Part shown: piece after piece, positions 8,702 through 17,633 of the stretch
How the letters are laid out: each line of letters begins with the position of its first letter
Numbering within the stretch: the first letter of the stretch is position 1
DNA from: Rhizobium sp. BK650
GTDB taxonomy: Bacteria > Pseudomonadota > Alphaproteobacteria > Rhizobiales > Rhizobiaceae
NCBI RefSeq assembly: GCF_014195325.1
Contig: NZ_JACIBK010000012.1
Span: 124,001 to 188,000, forward strand
Length of the DNA stretch: 64,000 nt
Reading direction: 5' to 3'
Translations under genes and position numbers: made by a program
Notes under the pieces: model-generated
Told to the model about the DNA's origin: nothing
The model's input: the letters and a program-made list of their open reading frames with translations, nothing else
Databases searched by the model: none

Positions 8702-9445
8702 TCAGTGGCGACAGCAATCTTGTGTTACCTCGGCCGCCTTCGGGACGTAAGCGGCAAATTCCTGTTCGAGCGCCTTGACGACGCCGGTGCGCCAGCCATC
8801 GGCAATGCGTTCGGAATAAGGATCGGGAAAGATATCTTCCTGTCCTCTTTCGAAGCCGTCGAAGATTCCCGCCGCCACGAGGTCAGGCGGCGATTTTGGC
8901 ACTTCGAAACCCCGCGTCATGTCGGTATCGACAGGCCCGGTGAAGCAGCTGTGCACGGCGACACCGCGTGCTGCGAGCAGTGCCCGGAAGGCCTGCATCA
9001 GATTGTGCGCCGCCGCCTTCGAAATCGAATAGGCCGGCGTTGAGGCTACCGGCACGAGGGCCGATAAGGAGAGGTTGTTGATGATGGCGCCCTTCGATCG
9101 TATCAGTGCCGGCAGGAAGGCTTGGGTTAGCCGCAACGGCCCGAAGAAATTGACCGCCAGATGGCGATTAATGATGTCTTTGTCAGCGAGATCGTCGGGC
9201 ATGAAGATGCCGGCATTGTTGATGAGGACATCGAGGTTCTCGACGGTCGCGGCCGCCTCCTGAACATCCCACTCGTCGGTAATATCGAGTTTGACGAAGG
9301 TGACGCGGGCATCGTCATGACGCTGCTCGGCGCGCGATCCTGCGTAGACCCGTTTTGCACCGCGTCGCAGCGCTTCTTCCATAAGAGCCCGGCCGATGCC
9401 GCGACTGGCGCCTGATATCAGGATCGTTTTGTTTTCGATGTTCAA
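8702..9445 (-). CDS. Short-chain dehydrogenase/reductase
   Basis: A 247-residue classical SDR: nucleotide motif SGASRGIG near the N-terminus, LDITDEWDV (adenine pocket), NNAG, Ser in NLSLSA, and the YSISK catalytic pair. An early basic residue pattern (AGSRAEQR) suggests NADP. The start is most likely a TTG: GGAG lies six bases before it on the minus strand, while the only nearby upstream ATG reads ATG-TCT-TGA. It faces the membrane methyltransferase gene tail to tail and is not obviously part of an operon. The substrate is unknown. Confidence 0.85.
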   Translation of the reverse strand: MNIENKTILISGASRGIGRALMEEALRRGAKRVYAGSRAEQRHDDARVTFVKLDITDEWDVQEAAATVENLDVLINNAGIFMPDDLADKDIINRHLAVNFFGPLRLTQAFLPALIRSKGAIINNLSLSALVPVASTPAYSISKAAAHNLMQAFRALLAARGVAVHSCFTGPVDTDMTRGFEVPKSPPDLVAAGIFDGFERGQEDIFPDPYSERIADGWRTGVVKALEQEFAAYVPKAAEVTQDCCRH

Positions 9446-9675
9446 GACATGCTCCTATAACTGATCGTGCCATCAGGAGGGGTTCCCTGATGATCGTCGA
9501 GGAGTCTAAGCCTTGGCGGGCGATACACAGGAGTAACAAGGTTGGCGGGATTTCTGAGGCATCTGCCCGCTCGCGATCCTGCCTTGCCGAAATTTCCACA
9601 GCCGGGGGCGGATCGCCAAACTGTCGCGCAGCCGACAGTCCCACCAGCGACCCGAGGGCAAAACCGATCATCTGA

Positions 9676-10230
9676 TCAGTTTTCGATCTGCTGCTCCGAG
9701 ACGACGCTGACGACGACTTCGTCGCTTCCGTTCGGATAGAGGGGCAGGTCGAGGGTGATCGCTTGCCTGCGCTCGGATGACGACGCCTCGAAGAATTTCC
9801 TGATGCGCCCCTGACCATTCTTCGTGCCGGACGCCTTGGCGTGCGTCTCATCGACGAGGCGATGCTCAAAGGCGGCGGCGTCGATTTCCGCAAAGGCCAT
9901 GGTGCAGCTTTCCACTTTGCTGTCGCCGACCGACGCCCGCGCGACGACGAGGGCCTCGAATGAGCCATCTCCTTCCGCGGTCAGGTTCCAGCCTTCCAGC
10001 GCGACCGGATTTTCCACCGGTGTGAGGCTGGCGGTCATGTCGGTTGCAAGAGCCGGCCAGTCCCGCTCCTTCGCAGCGGCGACGGTGCGCTCAAAATCGG
10101 ATCCCCGCCCGAGGCAACGTTGGCTGAATTGACCAAACGGATCCGGTTGGTTGGCCGCCGCAACGCCCGCAAGGCCGGCAATAAAGATCGCCGTCGAGAG
10201 GCAGTCTCTGATCCTGCGCTTGCTTGCCAT
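9676..10230 (-). CDS. Exported hypothetical protein
   Basis: 184 residues with a basic start (MASKRRIRDC), a hydrophobic core (AIFIAGLAGVAAA) and a likely signal-peptidase site after it, so probably periplasmic. Two cysteines (SQRCLGRG and ESCTMAF) could form a disulphide. I do not recognise the family. It is transcribed divergently from the two small plus-strand ORFs that begin at 10307. Confidence 0.6.
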   Translation of the reverse strand: MASKRRIRDCLSTAIFIAGLAGVAAANQPDPFGQFSQRCLGRGSDFERTVAAAKERDWPALATDMTASLTPVENPVALEGWNLTAEGDGSFEALVVARASVGDSKVESCTMAFAEIDAAAFEHRLVDETHAKASGTKNGQGRIRKFFEASSSERRQAITLDLPLYPNGSDEVVVSVVSEQQIEN

Positions 10231-10306
10231 ATGTCAGCCCCAATGCCCCCCGGATGTTTCGTGCCGGGACCATCCACCTTAGCATTGCAATGAAAAGGGA
10301 GAAATC

Positions 10307-10444
10307 ATGGCCGAAGCCCCAGAGCTTGGCGTGGTTCTTGCGATGGCGGCAAGAAGCTGCCTCGCCTGCGTTAACCATCCTGGGCCTTGCCTCTGGCAAA
10401 GATCGTCAACTGGCAATATCCATGCGGCGAGAGGATCGCCATGA
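10307..10444 (+). CDS. Possible 45-residue Cys/His protein, translationally coupled
   Basis: A short frame with a very good ribosome binding site (AGGGAG, five bases before the ATG). Its TGA overlaps the ATG of the next gene as ATGA. The product has cysteines 18, 21 and 28 and His24 in the spacing C-x2-C-x2-H-x3-C, which could bind a metal. It may equally be a leader ORF that couples translation of the exported protein. No family is recognised; the case rests on the binding site and the overlap. Confidence 0.4.
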   Translation: MAEAPELGVVLAMAARSCLACVNHPGPCLWQRSSTGNIHAARGSP

Positions 10445-10851
10445 AAAAACTTATCTTGATCGCAGTTAGCGTCCTGATTGTCGGCGCACCTGCGCTTGCC
10501 CAGTCGAGCGTGACGGCCACGCATACGAACCGCCCCATCGAACACTACCGCGCCTATATCGGCGAGGCCGATCTCTTCAATTCGAAAGGTACGAGGCTCA
10601 CCCAGCCTTGGCAGATCATCCGCCAGGATCGGGCGAATTTCCATCAGTACGGTATTCGTGACAATGAAGGCGGGTCGGACTCCTTCTTTGCCGATCCCGC
10701 CAACCGTCAATCAATGGAAGCAATGCTGCGCAACGGGACCATGACCCGAGAAGCTGCGGCAATGATCGTCCGCGGCAATGTCTGGATTGATGTCGACATC
10801 TATGGCAGCCAAGGGACTGGACGCTGGATCGATGTAACGGTTTCCGACTGA
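10441..10851 (+). CDS. Small exported hypothetical protein
   Basis: 136 residues beginning with a clear signal peptide (MKKLILIAVSVLIVGAPALA, cleavage likely after ALA). The mature part is soluble and polar, with an FHQYGIRDNEGGSDSFF stretch and a C-terminal VWIDVDIYG, which looks beta-rich. I do not recognise the family. The start at 10441 is preferred over an upstream in-frame ATG because it gives the signal peptide at the very N-terminus. It is followed by a strong terminator. Confidence 0.65.
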   Translation: MKKLILIAVSVLIVGAPALAQSSVTATHTNRPIEHYRAYIGEADLFNSKGTRLTQPWQIIRQDRANFHQYGIRDNEGGSDSFFADPANRQSMEAMLRNGTMTREAAAMIVRGNVWIDVDIYGSQGTGRWIDVTVSD

Positions 10852-10881
10852 GACAAGGACGCAGGCTCGCGGATAGCCGAA

Positions 10882-10919
10882 GACGCTGCCCGCCAATTGG
10901 CGGCAGCGTCCTCGTTTTT
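10882..10919 (+). terminator. Terminator between the exported protein and hsp20
   Basis: A GACGCTGCC / GGCAGCGTC inverted repeat extended inward (CGCCAA / TTGGCG, one bulged C), followed by CTCGTTTTT on the plus strand. It lies between two convergent genes, so it may act on both transcripts; the T run favours the plus strand. Confidence 0.75.
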
Positions 10920-10921
10920 GA

Positions 10922-11431
10922 TCAGCTCTTGATGGCGATGCGCTTGACCTGCGACTGCGCCTTCTCGCTCTTCGGCAAGGTCACCGTCAGCACTCCGTTC
11001 TTGAAGCGGGCATCGACCTGGTCTTCCTTGACCTCGACGCCGAGCGGGACGCGCCGTTCAAAACGGCCGTAATAACGCTCTGAGAACTGACGCTCCTTAT
11101 CCGCGGCCTCGGACCGCTTCTCGCCTTTCAGTGTCAGCACGCCGTCGTTCAGCAGGACCTCGATATCCTTCTCCTCAAGGCCGGGCACTTCGGCAGTCAC
11201 CTTGATCTCCTTGTCGGTGTCGGAGATCTCGACGCTCGGCCACCCGGCGCTGAAAGCGCTGCGGCTGCCGAAGGAGGGCAGGCCAGAGCCAAAACCGCGC
11301 AAGACGTCGTCGAACAGCCGGTTCACCTCGCGATGCAGCGACAGGAAAGGATCACGGTCGTCATCGCGCAAGAGACTTGAAACGTGGTTGCCGTTATCAC
11401 GGCCCCACGGTATCAGATCACGGACACTCAT
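10922..11431 (-). CDS. Small heat-shock protein, Hsp20/alpha-crystallin family
   Basis: 169 residues. The alpha-crystallin domain (about 60-155) is plain: WPSVEISDTDKEIKVTAEVPG, DIEVLLNDGVLTLKGEK, and FERRVPLGVEV, ending in the strand FKNGVLTVTLPK. The C-terminal tail carries a VKRIAIKS-type I-x-I anchor. It is an ATP-independent holdase that keeps unfolded proteins soluble. The ATG at 11431 follows AGGAG. The preceding 15 bases are a near-copy (AGAAAGGAGAAAAYC twice), so there are two possible binding sites, but only one start. A sigma-32-like promoter lies about 235 bases upstream. Confidence 0.92.
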   Translation of the reverse strand: MSVRDLIPWGRDNGNHVSSLLRDDDRDPFLSLHREVNRLFDDVLRGFGSGLPSFGSRSAFSAGWPSVEISDTDKEIKVTAEVPGLEEKDIEVLLNDGVLTLKGEKRSEAADKERQFSERYYGRFERRVPLGVEVKEDQVDARFKNGVLTVTLPKSEKAQSQVKRIAIKS

Positions 11432-11664
11432 GGTTTTCTCCTTTCTGTGATTTTCTCCTTTCTTTTGGTTCCATTGGTAAAGCCTCCACCTGCCGGGGCA
11501 CAACCACCTCGACATTTCTCGCTGGTGGAAGACGCTTGACCGGAACCGGGAAGAGAGGGTTGCCCTCACGGCCATATCCGCCTCGCCAGCAGCATCGATA
11601 CAAGAACGCCAGCAAAACGGCGCCTCCTGACCGCAGTCAGGACTATCGGGCAACCGACAATATT

Positions 11665-11693
11665 GATATAATTCAGCGACTTGTGGATTCAAG
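11665..11693 (-). promoter_or_regulatory. Putative sigma-32 (RpoH) type promoter of hsp20
   Basis: On the minus strand, CTTGAA is followed after 17 bases by TATATC, which resembles alphaproteobacterial heat-shock promoters. It would give a leader of about 225 bases containing a CCTGAC-CGCA-GTCAGG hairpin (11626-11641). Position and partner gene fit; no experiment is implied. Confidence 0.45.
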
Positions 11694-11775
11694 GGGCGGA
11701 AACTTACCGACGAAAAATTGAACTTTCCAGCAGCCTCACTAGGTTCAGGCGGAGGTAGAGAGAGGAGGAATGGAC

Positions 11776-11997
11776 ATGACAATGACTTCACACGAGGTCA
11801 TCGCCATCCTTGGGCCTGTCGATCATACACTTGTGGCCGAGGTCATTGCGACCGGTGCAACACAGGCCGAGCTCGCAGAGGCATTTGCATGGGTCAACAA
11901 TGACGAGGCCTTGATAGGCGAGGGGCGGCGCCTGGCGAGCGGCAGGGTCGCCGCCCTGGTTGACCTTTTGACTTCGGACGAAGAGGAGCCGCAATAG
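11776..11997 (+). CDS. Small hypothetical protein
   Basis: 73 residues, acidic at the C-terminus (LTSDEEEPQ) and helical, with no membrane segment. The ATG at 11776 is preferred because AGGAGG lies seven bases upstream; the ATG six bases earlier is too close to it. The gene is divergent from hsp20 across about 340 bases and converges on the debranching-enzyme gene. I do not recognise the family. It resembles the short stress-linked proteins common near rhizobial heat-shock genes only in size and position. Confidence 0.55.
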   Translation: MTMTSHEVIAILGPVDHTLVAEVIATGATQAELAEAFAWVNNDEALIGEGRRLASGRVAALVDLLTSDEEEPQ

Positions 11998-12034
11998 GAA
12001 CGCAGATACTGAGCCGTCCCAAAATCGAGGTTCT

Positions 12035-14239
12035 CTATACCGTTGTGAGCACTCGAACGTTGCCCCTGCGTTCGACGACATCGACCATGACTTGGCGGCC
12101 GGAGCGGCGGATGGCAACGTCGGCCGAACCGTTGCCTATATCGAGATTGCGTAAAATCACCTCATCGAGGAAAGAGGGCAACAGCGGCTCGTTGAAGCTG
12201 ATCTGCAGGGCGCGCGGATCGAAATCGAGCCCGAGGCAGGATTGCAGCAGGAAGAGCGGTGCTGCGGCTGCCCAGGCCTGTGGAGAGCAGGCAACAGGAT
12301 AGAAGGTCGGCCCTTGTGCACGCCGACGCGCAAACCCGCAGAAAAGTTCGGGAAGCCGGCGTAGCTCGATATAGGTCGATGCCGCAAAAAGGCCCTCGAA
12401 GATCCGGGCGGCCTCAGCGCGATAACCGTAGCGGGCAAGCCCGCTCGCAATCATGGCATTGTCATGCGGCCAGATTGAGCCGTTGTGATAGCTCATGGGA
12501 TTGTAGCGCGCCTCGGTCGAGGGGATGGTGCGGATGCCCCAGCCACTGAAGGAGGAGGCGCTCATCAGCGTGCGGGCCACCTGTTTGACCCTCTCTGGAT
12601 AGGCGATGCCGGTAAACAAGGCATGGCCGGCGTTCGAGGAGCGGACCCTGCAAGCCTGCTTGTCTGCATCGAGCGCCAGCACATAGGTGCCGAGCTCCTC
12701 ATCGAAAAAGGCCGCGTCGAAAGCGCGGCGCAACCCTTCTGCCCGGGCAAGGAAGCTTGCAGCCTGCTCCGGGCGGTTGAGCAGCCGGAAGATTTCGGCT
12801 GCCGCCTGCCAGGCGCCATAGACATAGGCCTGAACCTCGGCAATGGCAATCGGTCCCTTCGCCAATGCGCCGTCGGCATGAAAGATGGAATCGTGACTGT
12901 CCTTCCAGGCCTGATTGACCAGGCCTTCTTCGGTCAAGCGCCCATATTCGACGAAGCCGTCGCCGTCCCGGTCGCCATACTCGTCGATCCAGGTAAGCGC
13001 CGCCTCGATATGCGGCAGAAGACGTTCGATCGTCGCAAGATCGCCGGTTCGATTGAGATATTCGCCGGCGAGCATCACGAACAAGGGTGTCGAATCGATG
13101 CTGCCGTAGTAGCGCCGGAAAGGAACCTCTCGGAGTTCGGCCATTTCTCCGGCGCGTACTTCATGCAGGATTTTCCCCGGCTCGGCGTCCGAGGATGGAT
13201 CGACATCCGTCGCCTGATTGATTGCCAGATGCCCAAGAACGCCGCGTGCGATCTTCGGATCGAGCCAAAGCACCTCAAGGGCGGTAATGATGGCGTCGCG
13301 GCCGAAGACCGTACTGAACCAGGGGATGCCCGCATAGGGATAGGGGCCTTCCGGCTTATCGGTCACCAGCATGTAAAGGTCGGAGACGCTGCGCCGCGCG
13401 ACCTCGTTAAAGATCTCATTGGACGTGACGATCGATGCGGCGCGCGAGGACGACGCCCGCAACGCCCGGCGGGCATCCCGCAGGGCAAAGAAAAAAGAGC
13501 GATAGCCCCGGCGCCGGGTTGCCGTCTGGTCGCAACCGATCTCGATGAAGAGCGACCGGGTTTCGTGGGGTGCCAGGTGGAGGTCATAGACGGCGTGATC
13601 GCTGCCAAGTTCATCCGGCTGCGGATCGAAGGACAGCCGCGTCGACCGTCTTCGGTTGTCCAAACCAATATAGGAGAGCAGGATCGCATCCTGCTCGGTA
13701 ATGGCGGGAAGATGGCGTCCCCTCCTGGCCCTCACCGTTCCCCGGACCTCGAAGAGATCGGCGAAATCCGCCCCAAATCCCATCTCGATCCGGACATGCT
13801 GCGGTCGCTCGTCGTAGTTCCTGACTGTCAACCGCTCATAGCAGCACGCGTTCCAGAGGAAGCGGGTCCTGCGCAGATGGATCAAGTCGTGGCCAAGAGT
13901 GAGCTTGCCCTTGTCGTCGAAGTGATCGGGATTGGTCAGGTCGCACCTTAAGGTGGCGTTGTCGTCGCGCAATGTGGACGACAGCAGCATCGGCCGCTTG
14001 CCGTTGATCGTCAAGTACAGGTGGGAAAGATATCGCGTATCGAGATGAAACAGGCCTTCCGGGCTACCCAGCCCGGAAAGCACATCGCCATTGTGATCGA
14101 AGACGGCAAAGGTGTCGCCGTGCTTTAAGGTGCGGGGCCGCCTCTCTTGTAGAGATGCGGCAGCAGGAATGAGGTACTGTGCAACCGGCGCTGCCGGGCT
14201 CGCCAATGCAGTGGCCGGATGACTGCCTGTTGAAACCAT
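12035..14239 (-). CDS. Glycogen-debranching-type amylo-alpha-1,6-glucosidase
   Basis: 734 residues in two parts. The first is an N-terminal beta-rich debranching-enzyme domain (HGDTFAVFDHNGDVLSG, then GLFHLDTRYLSHLYL). The second is a C-terminal (alpha/alpha)6 barrel of the GH15/GH63-like kind with PWFSTVFGRDAIITAL, GSIDSTPLFVMLAGEY, GLVNQAWKDSHDSIFH and YHNGSIWPHDNAMIA, where acidic residues supply catalysis. Such proteins are annotated as amylo-alpha-1,6-glucosidases acting on branched glucans; rhizobial members are poorly characterised. The start at 14239 leaves eight bases after GAGGAG, while the ATG six bases earlier is too close. It follows the GT4 gene by 21 bases, so the two are probably co-transcribed and act on the same glucan or glycoside. 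Confidence 0.85.
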   Translation of the reverse strand: MVSTGSHPATALASPAAPVAQYLIPAAASLQERRPRTLKHGDTFAVFDHNGDVLSGLGSPEGLFHLDTRYLSHLYLTINGKRPMLLSSTLRDDNATLRCDLTNPDHFDDKGKLTLGHDLIHLRRTRFLWNACCYERLTVRNYDERPQHVRIEMGFGADFADLFEVRGTVRARRGRHLPAITEQDAILLSYIGLDNRRRSTRLSFDPQPDELGSDHAVYDLHLAPHETRSLFIEIGCDQTATRRRGYRSFFFALRDARRALRASSSRAASIVTSNEIFNEVARRSVSDLYMLVTDKPEGPYPYAGIPWFSTVFGRDAIITALEVLWLDPKIARGVLGHLAINQATDVDPSSDAEPGKILHEVRAGEMAELREVPFRRYYGSIDSTPLFVMLAGEYLNRTGDLATIERLLPHIEAALTWIDEYGDRDGDGFVEYGRLTEEGLVNQAWKDSHDSIFHADGALAKGPIAIAEVQAYVYGAWQAAAEIFRLLNRPEQAASFLARAEGLRRAFDAAFFDEELGTYVLALDADKQACRVRSSNAGHALFTGIAYPERVKQVARTLMSASSFSGWGIRTIPSTEARYNPMSYHNGSIWPHDNAMIASGLARYGYRAEAARIFEGLFAASTYIELRRLPELFCGFARRRAQGPTFYPVACSPQAWAAAAPLFLLQSCLGLDFDPRALQISFNEPLLPSFLDEVILRNLDIGNGSADVAIRRSGRQVMVDVVERRGNVRVLTTV

Positions 14240-14260
14240 CGACATGGCTCCTCGGTGTGG

Positions 14261-15355
14261 TTAGGCGACGACTTTCAGGTCAAGCGACTGAGTGTTCACC
14301 CTGCGAACAGGCGCGGCTCTGGTGCGAACGCCCGGCAGATTGCGATAGATGCAGAGATAATCCCGTGCCATGCGCTGCGCTGTGAAACGCTCCTCGAAAG
14401 CTCGCCGGACCTTGCGACGATCGAGCCGCAGCAGCCATTCGATATTTTCGGCGGCTTCCTGAACACTGTCGACCAGTACGCCGGAGACGCCCTCGTCGAC
14501 CACTTCAGGAGCAGAACCGCAGCGGAACGCGACAACAGGTGTGCCGCAGGCCATGGATTCGATCATAACAAGCCCGAACGGTTCCGGCCAGTCAATCGGG
14601 AAGAGCAATGCGCCTGCATTGCCGAGGAAGGCAGCCTTCTGATGCTCGTTGATCTCGCCGATGAATTCGACATTCGGATGGCTCTTGACCATCGGCTCGA
14701 TGACAGTTTCCCAATAGGCCTTGTCGGCGTTGTCGATCTTGGCTGCCATTTTCAGCGGCATGCCGACCTTTGCGGCGATCTGGATGGCACGGTCGGGCCG
14801 CTTTTCAGGAGATATGCGACCGAGGAAGGCCAGATAATTGCCTTTGGGCTTTTCCGTGAAGGGCAGCAGGTCGCAAGGCAGACCATGATACACTGTTCCG
14901 GACCAATTGACCGGCGGCATCGGTCGACGCTGATCGTTGGAGATCGACACGAGCGGAATATCGGCAAAGGTCTTGTAGAAGGGCTTGAGATCGGGCAGGT
15001 CGAGACGCCCATGCACCGTGGTGACCGTGCGGTCGACAAAGTCCCCGATCAGCGGGAAATGCAGGAGATCGATATGGAAATGCAGGACGTCGAACTCATG
15101 CGCGCGCCGGCGGATCTCCTCCAGCATCGCGAGCTGATGCGGTAGATGGTCCCTGACCGCCGGGTTGAGCCTGAGCGCAACGTCCGAGCACGCCACCAGC
15201 TTAGCGGTGGTGACGGAATCGCCGCTGGCAAAAAGCGTCACGTCATGGCCCTGGGCGACAAGTTCTTCGGTGAGATAGGAGACAATCCGCTCGGTTCCCC
15301 CGTAAAGCTTGGGCGGAACGCTTTCGGCGAGCGGTGCGATCTGAGCGATCTTCAT
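14261..15355 (-). CDS. Glycosyltransferase family 4
   Basis: 364 residues with the GT-B layout. The N-terminal half has MKIAQIAPL, KLYGGTERIVSYL and VTLFASGDS. The C-terminal half has YLAFLGRISPEKRPDRAI and the donor-binding EPFGLVMIESMACGTPVVAF motif with the E-x7-E pair. It transfers a sugar from an NDP-sugar with retention. The ATG at 15355 has GGAGG eight bases upstream; a TTG two codons earlier is less likely. It sits directly before the debranching-type gene, suggesting a shared role in making or trimming a storage or protective glucan, perhaps under stress given the flanking chaperone genes (inference). Confidence 0.88.
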   Translation of the reverse strand: MKIAQIAPLAESVPPKLYGGTERIVSYLTEELVAQGHDVTLFASGDSVTTAKLVACSDVALRLNPAVRDHLPHQLAMLEEIRRRAHEFDVLHFHIDLLHFPLIGDFVDRTVTTVHGRLDLPDLKPFYKTFADIPLVSISNDQRRPMPPVNWSGTVYHGLPCDLLPFTEKPKGNYLAFLGRISPEKRPDRAIQIAAKVGMPLKMAAKIDNADKAYWETVIEPMVKSHPNVEFIGEINEHQKAAFLGNAGALLFPIDWPEPFGLVMIESMACGTPVVAFRCGSAPEVVDEGVSGVLVDSVQEAAENIEWLLRLDRRKVRRAFEERFTAQRMARDYLCIYRNLPGVRTRAAPVRRVNTQSLDLKVVA

Positions 15356-15907
15356 CGACAAAACCTCCTCAATTGAGCAAAGAGTCCTTGGGAAAGAACC
15401 GCCTCTGCGTCCTTAAAGGCACGCCGCGGTCAGATAGGATGTCTAGATCTGGAATGATTGTCGGCGACATCCTCCTTTCCGATAGCTGCACAGGCTTAAC
15501 CCGCGAACTCGCGGCGGGTTCCCCCCACGGAGCCTTTGAACATTGAAGGAATGGGATGAATATTGAGATCGCCGATCGTTCTTGTCCGCTGTCTTCAGCG
15601 TCTCGATCGCATCGTCATAGGAAATCGCCTTAGCCCCCGGATCAAGTCGAGGAGCCGTTAGGGATTCGATCATAGATATGTCGGATGCCCATGAAGCGGG
15701 TACGGCCCGTTTGACATCATTGCCGAGGTCGTGGGCGGCAAACACCTCGTCACGAGTTTCGCCATGCATGGCGGGATGAGGAAGATGGGCGGCAGAGATT
15801 GCGGCTATGACTTCATCCGCAGTCGAACTATTGAAGTTTTCCTTTCTCAAAGCCCGGCTCCATTGATCCTGACCGATGGAACTTGGTTGGTTTCGATGAT
15901 GGATGTT
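15356..15907. other. Long intergenic stretch upstream of the GT4 gene
   Basis: About 550 bases that should carry the promoter of the GT4-debranching pair. A hairpin (AACCCGC / GCGGGTT) lies near 15498-15521 without a T run. A minus-strand frame at 15443-15850 encodes 135 residues (TTG start, MRKENFNSS), with a plausible first 80 residues, but its start is weak and its C-terminus looks non-coding; I treat it as doubtful. Confidence 0.4.
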
Positions 15908-15940
15908 GGAGGTCCGCCCGGGCAGGCGGCGCGGACCTCC
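15908..15940 (-). terminator. Hairpin after groEL
   Basis: A perfect 10-base stem (GGAGGTCCGC / GCGGACCTCC) with a 13-base loop, ten bases beyond the groEL stop. There is no T run on the minus strand, so it may stabilise the 3' end or act with Rho. Confidence 0.6.
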
Positions 15941-15949
15941 ACAATCGCT

Positions 15950-17578
15950 TTAGAAGTCCATGCCGGCGCCGGCAGGCATTGCCGGAGCAGCCTCTTTCTT
16001 CGGCTTTTCGGCAATCATGGCTTCCGTCGTCACTAACAGGCCGGCAACCGAAGCAGCGTCCTGCAGAGCGGTGCGCACGACCTTGGCGGGGTCGATGACG
16101 CCTTGCGCGTAGAGATCGCCATATTCGCCGGTCTGGGCATTCCAGCCGTATGAAAAATCGGCCTTCTCACGCAGCTTGCCGACGACCACCGACCCTTCGG
16201 CGCCGGCGTTTTCGGCGATCTGGCGGGCCGGCGATTCGATCGCGCGGCGGACGATGTCGACGCCCACGCGCTGATCGTCGTTGGCAGTCGGCAGGCCGTC
16301 GAGCGCCTTGACGGCACGCAGCAGAGCTACGCCGCCGCCCGGCAGGATACCCTCCTCGACAGCTGCCCGGGTTGCATGCAGAGCGTCGTCGACACGGTCC
16401 TTCTTCTCCTTCACTTCGACTTCCGTCGAGCCGCCGACGCGGATGACGGCAACGCCGCCGGCAAGCTTGGCAAGACGCTCCTGCAGCTTTTCGCGGTCGT
16501 AGTCGGAAGTGGTTTCTTCGATCTGGGCCTTGATCTGGGCAACGCGACCGTCGATGTCGGCCTTCGATCCGACGCCGTCGATGATGGTCGTATTCTCCTT
16601 CTCGATCGCCACCTTCTTGGCGCGGCCAAGCATGTCGAGCGTGACGTTTTCGAGCTTGATGCCGAGGTCCTCGGAGATGACAGTGCCGCCCGTGAGGATG
16701 GCGATGTCTTCGAGCATGGCCTTGCGGCGGTCGCCGAAGCCCGGAGCCTTGACGGCAGCAATCTTCAGGCCGCCGCGCAGCTTGTTGACGACGAGGGTCG
16801 CAAGAGCCTCGCCTTCGACATCTTCAGCAATGATGAGGAGCGGCTTGCCGGATTGGACGACGGCTTCGAGAACCGGGAGCATGGACTGCAGATTGGACAG
16901 CTTCTTCTCGTGAATGAGGATGTAGGGATCCTCGAATTCGACCCGCATCTTGTCCTGATTGGTGACGAAGTAGGGGCTGAGGTAGCCGCGGTCGAATTGC
17001 ATGCCTTCGACGACCTCGAGTTCGGTTTCGGCGGTCTTGGCTTCTTCGACGGTGATCACGCCTTCGTTGCCGACCTTTTCCATGGCCTCAGCGAGAAAAC
17101 GGCCGATCTCGGCATCGCCGTTGGCGGAGATCGTACCGACCTGGGCTATCTCGGAATTGCTGGTGATTTTGCGGGCGTTGGTCTTCAGTTCCTTGACGAC
17201 CGCATCGACGGCAAGATCGATGCCACGTTTCAGGTCCATCGGGTTCATGCCCGAGGCAACGGCTTTCGCCCCTTCCTTGACGATTGCCTGGGCAAGCACG
17301 GTCGCCGTCGTTGTGCCGTCACCGGCAAGATCGTTGGTCTTGGAAGCAACTTCGCGCAACATCTGGGCGCCCATGTTTTCGAACTTGTCTTCGAGTTCGA
17401 TTTCCTTGGCGACCGAAACGCCGTCCTTGGTGATGCGCGGCGCGCCAAAGGACTTGTCGATAACGACGTTGCGGCCCTTCGGGCCAAGGGTTACCTTTAC
17501 CGCGTTGGCAAGGACATCGACCCCTCGCAGCATGCGATCACGGGCGTCGGTATGGAATTTGACGTCTTTCGCAGCCAT
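15950..17578 (-). CDS. groEL: 60-kDa chaperonin GroEL
   Basis: 542 residues, full length for GroEL. Hallmarks include VTLGPKGRNVVIDKSFG, the ATP-site DGTTTATVLA, GYLSPYFVTN, and the C-terminal ATPase part with GGVAVIRVGG and VDDALHATRAAVEEGI. It forms the tetradecameric folding cage with GroES. The C-terminus ends PAMPAGAGMDF and lacks the repeated Gly-Gly-Met tail of many GroELs, which marks it as one of the divergent copies often seen in rhizobia with several groEL genes. The ATG at 17578 is preferred to a GTG three codons earlier; AAGGAG lies upstream. It follows groES by 55 bases. Confidence 0.96.
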   Translation of the reverse strand: MAAKDVKFHTDARDRMLRGVDVLANAVKVTLGPKGRNVVIDKSFGAPRITKDGVSVAKEIELEDKFENMGAQMLREVASKTNDLAGDGTTTATVLAQAIVKEGAKAVASGMNPMDLKRGIDLAVDAVVKELKTNARKITSNSEIAQVGTISANGDAEIGRFLAEAMEKVGNEGVITVEEAKTAETELEVVEGMQFDRGYLSPYFVTNQDKMRVEFEDPYILIHEKKLSNLQSMLPVLEAVVQSGKPLLIIAEDVEGEALATLVVNKLRGGLKIAAVKAPGFGDRRKAMLEDIAILTGGTVISEDLGIKLENVTLDMLGRAKKVAIEKENTTIIDGVGSKADIDGRVAQIKAQIEETTSDYDREKLQERLAKLAGGVAVIRVGGSTEVEVKEKKDRVDDALHATRAAVEEGILPGGGVALLRAVKALDGLPTANDDQRVGVDIVRRAIESPARQIAENAGAEGSVVVGKLREKADFSYGWNAQTGEYGDLYAQGVIDPAKVVRTALQDAASVAGLLVTTEAMIAEKPKKEAAPAMPAGAGMDF

Positions 17579-17633
17579 TTCTTTCACTCCTTCAATAGGC
17601 AGCTATCTGACTGATGGTTTGGTGGTGGAGAGC

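Noticed and set aside
9315..9671. Minus-strand frame starting five bases after the exported-protein stop
   Set aside because: It has no ribosome binding site, becomes rich in Arg and Ser, and overlaps the SDR gene in another frame.
15443..15850. 135-residue minus-strand ORF with a TTG start
   Set aside because: Weak start and a C-terminus with non-coding composition; kept only as a remark on the intergenic region.
16376..17614. 412-codon plus-strand ORF opposite groEL
   Set aside because: A mirror of the strongly biased groEL codons; no family match and no start signal. The same holds for the long plus-strand frames opposite the debranching enzyme (12485-13951) and the subtilase and PAP2 genes (1899-3290).
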